Source: Larix sibirica (Eukaryota > Streptophyta > Pinopsida > Pinales > Pinaceae). Taken from it: a stretch of DNA of 10,171 nucleotides. The position numbers and the translations under genes are program-made. The first letter of the stretch is position 1, and every line of letters starts with the position of its first letter. The stretch spans positions 3,532-13,702 of the forward strand of contig NWUY0300039769.1 in the NCBI GenBank assembly GCA_004151065.3. The letters are read 5' to 3'. Positions 1 to 7,218 of the stretch are shown piece by piece. The notes under the pieces are model-generated. The model did not search any database. It worked only from the letters and a program-made list of their open reading frames with translations, and was not told the origin of the DNA.

Positions 1-97
1 CCATGGTAAACATCATGGTCAAACCATAGTCAACTATGGTCATCCAAGGTATAACTTTCTCAAACATGGTCAAACATAGGAAACACTAGTCAACCAA
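1..97. repeat. Degenerate short repeats with CATGGTCAAAC/GTCAAC words
   Basis: ATGGTCAAAC-type words recur, with GTCAA at 18-22, 29-33, 69-73 and 89-93, plus related CATAG and TATGGTCAT pieces. On the minus strand each is TTGAC, the W-box core. The array looks like an eroded simple or satellite repeat rather than a defined promoter. Confidence 0.5.
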
Positions 98-293
98 TGT
101 TCTTTAAGAGTATTAGAAATTTGGCATTACCTTTATCCACCATATATATGTGTATGTGTTATTTATTATGACTTTTTATTGTAAATATTAAAATAACGTT
201 ATTAACTTTTATACTATGAATACTTTAATATATATTAATAAATGGTATTTAATAATATATTGTTTTGATCTTATTCCTATGCTCTAATTGGTA
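98..293. other. AT-rich sequence without a gene
   Basis: Nothing coding was recognised. It contains runs of TAATATAT-type sequence that lead up to the foldback. Confidence 0.6.
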
Positions 294-445
294 ACTAGCA
301 ACAACCACATTAATAATAATGTGTCTGGTATACGTCGACAGGCATATATTTGGCACATTCTACATTATAAACGATTATTTATGTGCTAAATATAGGCCTA
401 TTGGCGTATATCAGACACATTATTATCAATGTGGTTGTTGCTAGT
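294..445. repeat. 152-bp foldback: 65-bp inverted repeat with a 22-bp loop
   Basis: Arms 294-358 and 381-445 pair without gaps at 58 of 65 positions (about 89%). The outermost 18 bp (ACTAGCAACAACCACATT) are perfect. The loop is 359-380. Such structures are typical of MITE/foldback elements, and also of young plant microRNA precursors. Flanking bases are GGTA on the left and GTAT on the right; a GTA target duplication is possible but weak. Orientation and transcription are unknown. Confidence 0.85.
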
Positions 446-1510
446 GTATATTGGGTGTAAAAAAGCTCAATTGTTGCATACCAAATATGAGCTACAAACC
501 TTTATTGGTTGTTGTAGGCACCATTTCTCTTGAAAGTAAGACAACCTGATTCTTCCATAGGTAAGTGATGATTGAGGATCCATTGTAGTTTTGGGAGTTT
601 TGATATTATCTAATTTCTTTGATTTGAAATTGGTGCATCCATGGTTCCTTAAGTTGTATTTTCTATTGTGGGTATGTAATCATGGTGCTCATTTCACCTT
701 GGCGGATATTTGGGTAACCATTCCAAAGTATTGTTGGGTAAAGGGTTCTTGGAAGTATACGAGCTATGTTGCGCGGGCTGTGGTTGGTGTTAAAGGTGTT
801 TTATAGTGTGTTTGGTGAATCTTCTAGTGTGATTATTGTAGCTTGCTCCTCCCATGCCGATATCTTCACTTCTGCACTCTATGTTTTAGGCCTACCATTT
901 TATTGTGTATGATGTTGAGTGAGTTTCTCAAGTCCGACCATGATGTGGAAGGTATTTCCAACGCAATCAACACGCTCCTATCCTATTATTTTTATGGTTC
1001 CATTTTTATAGGCTTATATGGTGGGACCATTAGGATGTGGCTTTTTGTTTGAAGGATGTGAGACCTAGGTTCACATCTATTAGCTATTATTTTTTTCACA
1101 AGTATTTTTTCCAATTTATTTTATTTTAAAAGTAATTGGAAATGTATTTTCCATAATTTCATTAGATTTTCTATGTTTGTCCCATTGAGGTGTTATGAAG
1201 TTAATTATATTATCTTTCCAATAAGTAGTTGCATGCCACACTTGTTTACCTCTTTGAGATGCTTATTTTTCTCATGAGCAGACACATTTTTCTAAACTAA
1301 TTATTTATATTGTTTGTTTCTCTTTATTGAAACATTTTTCTATAGTTTTTTATGCTAGCACCACTTGTTTTTTAAAGCATGATTGTTTGGCATATACTAC
1401 AATGTATTTTGCTTCAACACTCATTAGATCCTTTGTCAATATGAAATCGTTTTTTGGTACGATAATGCTTTTCTTCCATTGGCTTGTTGTAGAGACATCA
1501 TCAGGTCCTT
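446..1510. other. No supported gene; slightly less AT-rich core
   Basis: The stretch from about 690 to 1060 is richer in G+C than its surroundings and has short plus-strand open frames. Their peptides are hydrophobic and match no family I know, and they begin without convincing starts. It may be a worn repeat. The rest is T-rich and empty. Confidence 0.45.
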
Positions 1511-1622
1511 AGTTTAATTTAATGGAAATATAATAGTTTGAAATTTGTTTAAGTTATTATGTTTTGAGTTTAATTTAATGGAAATATAACAGTTTGAAAT
1601 TTGTTTAAGTTATTATGTTTTG
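1511..1622. repeat. Tandem duplication, 56 bp x 2
   Basis: Units 1511-1566 and 1567-1622 are identical except for one T/C difference (ATAATAG versus ATAACAG). The near-identity suggests a recent replication-slippage or unequal-exchange event in AT-rich sequence with no gene. Confidence 0.95.
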
Positions 1623-1682
1623 AGTATTTCTGTTTTTTTCAATGATTTTGTAAAATTTTGTTTTCCAATATAAATAACCCAT

Positions 1683-1744
1683 AAAATCTTTTGTTTATGA
1701 TATAGATAACATTAAAATCTTTTGTTTCTGATATAGATAACATT
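1683..1744. repeat. Tandem duplication, 31 bp x 2
   Basis: Units 1683-1713 and 1714-1744 differ at one base (GTTTATG versus GTTTCTG). They lie about 60 bp after the 56-bp duplication but have an unrelated unit. Confidence 0.95.
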
Positions 1745-2859
1745 TTTAACATGTAGAAATCAGATATAAATAGGTATAAACAACATCAGTTTTAACTATG
1801 TTTCTTTTCAACATTTTATATAGTTTATATCATTTTCTAAATGTAAAAATTGAAATTTCATACAAGTAAAATACATATAGGATAGAAAATCCTAGATCTT
1901 TAGAAAAATCAATCAACTAAATCATTTTTCCACCCAACCAACTAAGAAAGCCTCATCGACTTTCTACCTCCAAAACCTAAGCACAAAGTCCAACCAATTT
2001 CTCCCTTAATAGAATTTCAGACCTCCTCTCTTGAATTTGAATTTCTCATGTGGCAGAAAGATCCCTCCAAAATCCATGTCCCCCTGTCTATATCCTTTCT
2101 CCTGTCGACTCCATCCCCTGGGCCTTTAATACCCTTATCTGTTTATAAATGTGGTGCAGGCTTGGGGAGGACACACAAAATACCAGTTTTAAAATGTGAG
2201 TTCAATTTCAGTGTGACAGCCAACGATTCACTTCCCCACTAATGATAGGTAAAATGTGCACAAATTCAACCATCTATGGCTAATAAAGCCGACTGCAATC
2301 CTTCAAAGACACGTTCATTCTTCTCTGGAAACGTAAGCAAGACATGCACAACCTGGTTATGATTACAATAGCGCGCTGGTCTTTCTCTTCTTGTATCACA
2401 GGTAATATTTTCACGGCTTGTGTGGATTTGGATAGATTGACAATGTACTTCTTTTAGATGGAGTCAGTCATCAACGTGAAGGGGTTGTAATCTATGGTAG
2501 AAATTTCACTTCGAATAGAACAATGTTACCAGAAAACAAAAGCCTTACTTCTTCACTATAGTTTAGAAATCGTAGGTTTGTCCATACCCAGAACACATAC
2601 GCATACAAAGGAAGATCATTCTCTGCAGTAGCATTTAAATGCAAAGACATAAACCCAAAAATCATGAAATTTCAGTGTAAATAACCTCTGCAAACACAAC
2701 ATTTGTTGTTGTAAAAAAGCAAATCGAACTTACAGAAGTTCTGACACTTTTTAATCACACATAGAACTTCTTTCCTTTTCACACAGTTTCAATAATAAAA
2801 GATATGCATATATTCTGATATTGTCACACAAAAATTGCATTCCATTCACAAATATTCGA
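1745..2859. other. No supported gene; mixed AT-rich sequence next to the retroelement end
   Basis: A plus-strand open frame at 2048-2242 has an atypical peptide and no recognisable domain. The upper part (from about 2300) may belong to the LTR of the neighbouring element. No RNL-like exon (QHD motif or LRR) was seen on the minus strand. Confidence 0.45.
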
Positions 2860-3232
2860 GACCAAAAGAAGATTCGAGACCACTAGAGAAATATCTCTAA
2901 ACATCTGGGTTTTCACCCAAAAGACTTCTCTGTAATCAATTTCCCAAAAAACTCTTTTCCAACTAACTCCAAATGAAAGGTTCGTGCATACCAAAAACAC
3001 AGAGGGAATCCCTCTCTTCCTTGAATGGCGGATTCAAGATGGGATTCAAGATCTATTTTTAGACTATTTCCTACATTCTCTCTAACAGGAATAACTCAAA
3101 TTTTCCCTATCAACTGAATTACATAATTATCGTAACCTATTCCTAAATAACAAGAAATTGAATCTTTGGTTAAATGTTTCATCCTGATCCTTTGACAGCT
3201 GGAACCTCCACATATCATGTGACCATCACGTC
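2860..3232 (-). repeat. LTR-like sequence downstream of the chromodomain
   Basis: It follows the element's coding end on the minus strand, where a 3' LTR should lie. It contains a GATTCAAGAT direct repeat (about 3032-3050), a TGGGT/ACCCA hairpin (2906-2919) and a paired ATTCGAGACCA repeat (about 2855-2885). The general look is that of the R-U5 part of conifer gypsy LTRs. No TG...CA ends or partner LTR were identified, so its true extent is unknown and it may run to about 2300. Confidence 0.33.
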
Positions 3233-3285
3233 ACATTGAAATGTACGACTTGATGCCCCTGCATCAGACTCCTGAGGGTAAGAGT

Positions 3286-3663
3286 TTATGAGCCCCTGCT
3301 CATGAGATCATCCACTAAATAACCTTTCTTTTCCAAGCCTGCAACACTTATCCAAATGGAATCTTCCTTCGGATGCTCTTTCCATTTCACGAAGTACTCC
3401 AAGTACTCCTTCCTTCTGATTCTCTTGGCAACTTTAGTACCCAAAATAACTTCAGCTTTTAAGGATCTTTCCATAGACATTTTCTTCGACCACTGGGCTT
3501 CATTTGATTCATCAACATTGTCCTCTTCCGTAGACTCACATGGTTCTGTCTTCAACTTCAATTTTCCATATGCTCCTCTGAGAAATATCTCCTTCTTTAG
3601 GAAAGCTAAAATCATGCCACCAACTTCATAGCTCATCTCTTTTCTTTTTAGAACTACCTTCAT
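3286..3663 (-). pseudogene. Ty3/gypsy integrase C-terminal tail with chromodomain (fragment)
   Basis: This is a 125-codon open stretch. Residues 12-38 resemble the basic end of a chromovirus integrase (EVGGMILAFLKKE, then GAYGKLKLK). Residues 71-120 form a chromodomain with EYFVKWKEHPKEDSIW at its centre; W94, W104 and neighbouring tyrosines are candidate cage residues, and the stretch ends in a VDDLMSRGS tail. In chromoviruses this domain is thought to steer integration to particular chromatin. The usual GPF/NAYEIELP-type segment between the two parts seems missing: KLKLK passes straight into an acidic linker, suggesting an in-frame loss of roughly 40 residues. The related frame continues upstream to about 3760 with shifts. 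The fragment is not a functional integrase. Confidence 0.75.
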
Positions 3664-3881
3664 TTTGTTCTCATATTGCTGCCTTTTAGTCTGTAGTTAA
3701 TTTGTTCGTGTAGTTTACTAATCGTGATTGCAAGGTCCTAACTATTTGTACTCCTCTTCAACATATGATCCCATTTGTTAGGATTTTCCTAGACCTTTCT
3801 AATTTTCTTCTCCTTGACTTCTCCTTCCCATTTGAGAATATTCATTGGATGTTTCCATAGTTCTCTCAACTCAATGTTCAA

Positions 3882-4175
3882 CTAGGTCTTTTGCTGGTAT
3901 ACCCAACTGACCTCCATTTCCTGCTCCATTTCATCATACTGATTTTGTATGGCTCTTACCATTTCTCTAACTTTTGCATCCAACATCTTCAACTCATGCA
4001 AGCATCTTGTCAACATTTTAATGAAGTTCTTCTTCATATGCTCTATACTAGATTCTTTTGGCCACTCTAATTCATACAAAGTTTGTATGACCTTAGATGT
4101 CATCCCTTTGTCTCCATCATATCTTGATCCATGTGCACTGGGTGCTTCCTGTAGTACTAGCTCAAAAATACTCAC
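3882..4175 (-). pseudogene. Open fragment of the unknown retroelement ORF, coiled-coil-like
   Basis: It is a 97-codon stop-free stretch. Its second half, from about IEHMKKNFIKMLTRCLHELK on, has regularly spaced hydrophobic residues typical of a coiled coil or an amphipathic gag-like helix. The frame extends back toward 4236 with an AVRCLRYLWRKAW peptide. The integrase-tail/chromodomain fragment starts about 220 bp further on. No enzyme motif is present. Confidence 0.4.
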
Positions 4176-4606
4176 AAAAATTGTCCTTCTTTTAGTCCAT
4201 GCCTTCCTCCATAAATACCTAAGGCACCTAACTGCCTTCTCGATGGTTCCAAATCTCTTACAACTTCATAGGTTGTGAAGCCTTCACTGGTCAACCAACA
4301 ATCAGTATTTCCAAACTCATAGCTCACTGTCGAATTTTGCATATTTCCTTCTCAACCTGTGATCATGCACCAATCACTAATTTTCTTCTCTATCTTATAT
4401 GCATAACTCCCTTCCTGAATTCCTTGTTTTTCTTCAATGCTATTCTGAAGAACATCCTTAATCCCTGCCTTGCTTTCCAACATAAATTTAGGTGTTAAAT
4501 TCTATTTATCGTAATTTTGATTCCATTCTCTTCTCAACCAATCCTTGCCTTTATTTTGTTCAGGACTCGCTTCATGTTGTCCTAACTTTGTAATGTCTTC
4601 TTTATC

Positions 4607-4900
4607 TCATTCTTTGTGTTTCACCTTCCTTCCTTGCATATCTTCTGCATTTCTCTTTTGTTTTCTACTCTTCATGGTCCACCCTAGACCTGCTACAATC
4701 TCATGGAGTAAGTCCTCATACATACGAATATTAAAATTCTTATTTGCTGCAACACGCGCTTGTTCGGAAATGTTTAGAAATTTCAGATGTCTTCTCTTCC
4801 ACTTCCATATAAAAATTTGATTGTTGTCCCTTTCAACACCTTCACATTTGAATCCCTCTATATCAAAGATACTAAATTTCATGGGACCTTCTCTACACAA
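4607..4900 (-). pseudogene. Open fragment of the unknown retroelement ORF
   Basis: It is a 97-codon stop-free stretch with a central IWKWKRRHLKFLNISEQARV segment and a Trp/Lys/Arg-rich character, ending in a Lys-rich tail. No ATG stands at its edge; the first Met is internal. No known domain was recognised. It lies in the same decayed body as the neighbouring fragments. Confidence 0.38.
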
Positions 4901-5673
4901 TGTTTCACAAATATTTAAGGCACTTGACTGCCCCTTCCTTATCTATTATATGAGGAAGTGTCTCTCATTTTCAGAATCTTTATTTCTGTCCACATATTCT
5001 TTAGACTACTGATTTCCTACAATAATTTCTTCACTCTCATTATCCCCTAAAACAAACTTTTGCTTAGTATCCTTTTGTTATTCCTGAACTTCAATTTCTT
5101 CTTGAAGAGATAATATGTGCTCCATTGCTTTCATTACAACTTCATGGTCAACATCCTTCTCTACCCAACTAGTTAGACAACTACAAATGATATTATTCTT
5201 AGATATTGTAGGTACCTCTTATTCTCTATTAGGTTCTCGTGAATGTTTTCCAATACTAATTGTAATATTGAATATTCTCTTCATACTCAATTTCCCTTGA
5301 CATCCCTTCTAGCAGCTTAACCTTTTTATCACATTTTGCAGATATCCCATTTAAATACTGGCCCCATATCCTAAATGATCATCTTCTGAAATCACCTTTT
5401 GGCCTCTGTCTTTGGTCCCAACAGTCTTCAACAACTGTACTTCATCCCTCCTTTTACTTTCTTCAATAGTCAAATTCCTTTTGTTTATTGCAACAACAAA
5501 CTCCTCTGATGGTTTACTAACAATTTATTCTTCCACATGTATGTGATCTTCAGATACATTACCTGTATGGGATAATGTTGTCCCATTTCCTTTTGCAACA
5601 AAATTCTGATTTTGTTATGCCCTTATGCCTTTGAAAAGCAAATTTTCATATCCTTCAACCTTCATGACAGGGG

Positions 5674-5997
5674 TTAATGACTGCCTATTTCCATTTCTTT
5701 CGCATCTTGCAACCATACACCAATTGCTAGTTTACAAGACAAAATGATCTCTAGCCTTATTTGATTCCTCTGACATCATCAATATTCATGCTTCTCTAAG
5801 TCTTCCACACAAATCATAAGAACCTCAATAGACCTCTTTCCAGCCTTTCCATTTTCTGTTTCTGCCATAAGAAACTCATTTATAGTCCCATTGTTTGGAA
5901 CTCCCTTGGTGTGATTTTCATGAAGTAACTCTTCGTCATCTATACCTGTACTATTCACAAATGTTTCATTACTCTAGAAAACATAAGGCCTTTCAAC
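5674..5997 (-). pseudogene. Decayed reading frame, 108 codons with three internal stops
   Basis: From 5997 the frame runs ERPYVF, stop (TAG), SNETF..., about 67 codons open, then two adjacent TGA stops, then another open stretch containing KLAIGVWLQDAKEMEI to a TAA at 5676-5674. The long open stretch in a stop-rich background marks it as former coding sequence. The product is not recognised. Part of it recurs in diverged form near 4390-4345. Confidence 0.45.
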
Positions 5998-6266
5998 CTC
6001 AACTGATGCTTTTCACTTGCTTTCTGGTCTAACTTTCTCCAATGGTTCTCGAGACTTTCATAAGGCCTCTTTTCGATATTTTCACTCTCTTCTTCACCAA
6101 GGATTACACCTTGTTTAGGTTTACACATGCAAACCTTTCCTTCATATTCATCCGCTCCAGGTTCTTTCTAGACAAACGACCCTTGAATTTGTTTCAATTG
6201 CAAAGCAAGCCATTTCACTTTCTTCTTTCTCAATATCCACCCATAATACTGTTCTTTCTCATTCTT

Positions 6267-6506
6267 CTATAGCAGCTCCTTCAACCGATCAAGATATAAA
6301 TTTATCTCAATTACCTCTCTAGCATAATCATCATCACTCATCTTTTTCTTTATGCCATTTTCTTTGGCATCTTCCTTCACTCTATGGTGGCCTTCCTTTG
6401 AACCCTTTGCGTGAATCTCAACAGTCAACCTCTTCTCATTCTTCATGAGTTTCTCCATACTCACTACGACTGCAACTAAACCTCTAGAAAAACAAGTCTT
6501 TTCCAC
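6267..6506 (-). pseudogene. Open fragment of the unknown retroelement ORF
   Basis: This is a stop-free stretch of 79 codons. The first in-frame ATG gives MEKLMKNEKRLTVEIHAKGS and then a highly charged segment rich in Lys, Glu and Asp, ending DRLKELL and a stop. The composition suggests a coiled coil or nucleic-acid-associated protein. There is no zinc knuckle and no recognised domain. It lies at the 5' end of the decayed body. Confidence 0.4.
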
Positions 6507-6558
6507 CCAGTTGTAAACACCGCATTGATGCAGACACTCTGCTGCAAAACATAAACAG

Positions 6559-6560
6559 NN
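6559..6560. other. Two undetermined bases (possible assembly gap)
   Basis: The sequence has NN here, between the decayed retroelement body and a B-box-like stretch. It may mark a closed gap of unknown size or a misjoin, so continuity of intron 3 across this point is uncertain. Confidence 0.9.
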
Positions 6561-6591
6561 TGTTGGGCATTTGGCTGCACTAGCAGTGCCC

Positions 6592-6602
6592 GGTTCAAAT
6601 CC
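6592..6602 (+). other. Pol III B-box-like motif (tRNA/SINE fragment?)
   Basis: GGTTCAAATCC matches the B-box consensus GGTTCRANNCC exactly. The flanking bases do not build a good T-arm stem, and no A-box was seen upstream before the undetermined bases at 6559-6560. It may be the 3' half of a SINE head, a tRNA fragment, or chance. Confidence 0.3.
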
Positions 6603-6862
6603 CTTGGGTTAGATTGTTTGATTCCATCTGGATTAAGTGTACTAAACTATGCCAATAGATTTGCTAGGGATGTCATTCATAAACCTGGGAAAGCGTTCAT
6701 TGAATTTCCCAAGAAGTTTACTTGAAAATAAAAATAAAAAATCAAACAATGCAGTATGCAAAGAAGCTTTGAATAAGTCTACTCTGTCATAAGAGAGTCC
6801 AAATGCCCAATAGAAGTTTATCAAAGATAATCAATAAGACAACAAATGTGTGAGTGACTCAC
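6603..6862 (-). other. Start of presumed RNL intron 3
   Basis: The stretch begins with the donor GTGAGT at 6862-6857 and continues as AT-rich sequence with no NLR-like peptide in any minus-strand frame. The intron, if real, runs on through the retroelement below 6560 and out of the window at coordinate 1. A 12-bp inverted match, TTGGGCATTTGG, occurs at 6563-6574 and again inverted at 6799-6810. Its meaning is unknown. Confidence 0.55.
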
Positions 6863-7218
6863 TTGCGATTGTTCACCAGATTCACAAGATTCCTACTCGC
6901 AAGTTCTATTAAGATTGTGTAAGCCTCTGCCCATTGCAACTTATGGACATAAACCCCCAAGTCTAACAATGGATCAGCAGATATTTTCCTGGCCTCTGGA
7001 AATATTCCCATGTCCAAAAAGCATTCTCGGACTTCTTCTTCCAAGATATCTATGCTTGTTGCCATGCGTTTCAAAAGCTCTGTCTTGTGATATTCAGATA
7101 TTGGTTGCCCTTTGGAAAGTTTGTCCTTGGCAGTAATCCATGCTTCAGGGGGCTGACCATATAGGGACCTTCCAATCACCTTAAGAGCAAGCGGTAATCC
7201 TTTGCATTCTTCTATTAC
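6863..7218 (-). CDS. RNL exon 3: GLPL and RNBS-D
   Basis: The exon is 356 nt. The acceptor is TATTACAG ending at 7219. The junction reads IVKE/VIEECKGLPLALKVIG, which fits this family closely. The C-terminal end, an ASRNLVNLVNN-R segment, corresponds to the stretch just before the QHD motif of ADR1 proteins. CGCAA|GTGAGT at 6863/6862 is a strong donor in phase 2. If it is not spliced, a TGA follows one codon later and the protein would stop at 492 residues without an LRR. Confidence 0.9.

Larger units (their letters stand above)
2860..6540 (-). mobile_element. Decayed Ty3/gypsy-like (chromovirus) element, probably pol-less, boundaries approximate
   Basis: Reading the minus strand, about 2.9 kb of decayed purine-rich coding-like sequence leads into an integrase C-terminal tail and chromodomain, then LTR-like sequence. 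No reverse transcriptase, RNase H or integrase core motif was recognised in the body. The plus strand is clearly pyrimidine-rich from about 3660 to 6540, consistent with one Lys/Glu-rich unit on the minus strand. A paired 5' LTR and target-site duplication were not found. The element lies in presumed RNL intron 3, on the same strand as that gene. The class is well supported by the chromodomain end; the upper limit is uncertain because of two undetermined bases at 6559-6560. Confidence 0.6.
3664..6540 (-). pseudogene. Decayed unknown Glu/Lys-rich ORF body of the retroelement
   Basis: Broken reading frames run along the minus strand, with no single open frame. The longest fragments are 6506-6267, 5997-5674 (with three stops), 4900-4607 and 4175-3882. 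They are rich in Glu, Lys, Met, Ile and Trp, and the last has an amphipathic, coiled-coil-like composition. Short peptide themes recur: AVKCLKYL near 4935-4905 and AVRCLRYL near 4236-4206; KLAIGVWLQ near 5735-5690 and a broken KLVIGA counterpart near 4390-4345; KRPYES near 6070-6050 and ERPYVF near 5995-5978. It could be a diverged gag or an extra ORF of a non-autonomous element. I do not recognise the family. Confidence 0.5.

Noticed and set aside
1-97. A CRISPR-like array
   Set aside because: The repeats are too short, irregular and unequal, and the window is plant nuclear DNA.
591-1052. Two short plus-strand open frames as small genes
   Set aside because: The peptides resemble no family, the first opens with TTG, and there is no supporting splice or promoter structure.
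2048-2242. Plus-strand open frame as a secreted peptide
   Set aside because: It has no signal peptide, the hydrophobic stretch is Pro/Ser-rich by composition, and nothing downstream supports a gene.
3356-3631. Plus-strand open frames opposite the chromodomain and body (3356-3631, 3949-4278, 4545-4820)
   Set aside because: They are antisense shadows of the purine-rich minus-strand frames, rich in Ser/Phe/Leu with no domains.
6563-6810. 12-bp inverted match TTGGGCATTTGG as terminal repeats of a DNA transposon
   Set aside because: It is a single short match spanning undetermined-base territory, with no target duplication and no extension of the similarity.
6642-6824. Minus-strand open frame in intron 3 as a further NLR exon
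   Set aside because: The peptide is Phe/Leu-rich and has no QHD or LRR pattern, and the run of A/T explains the open frame.
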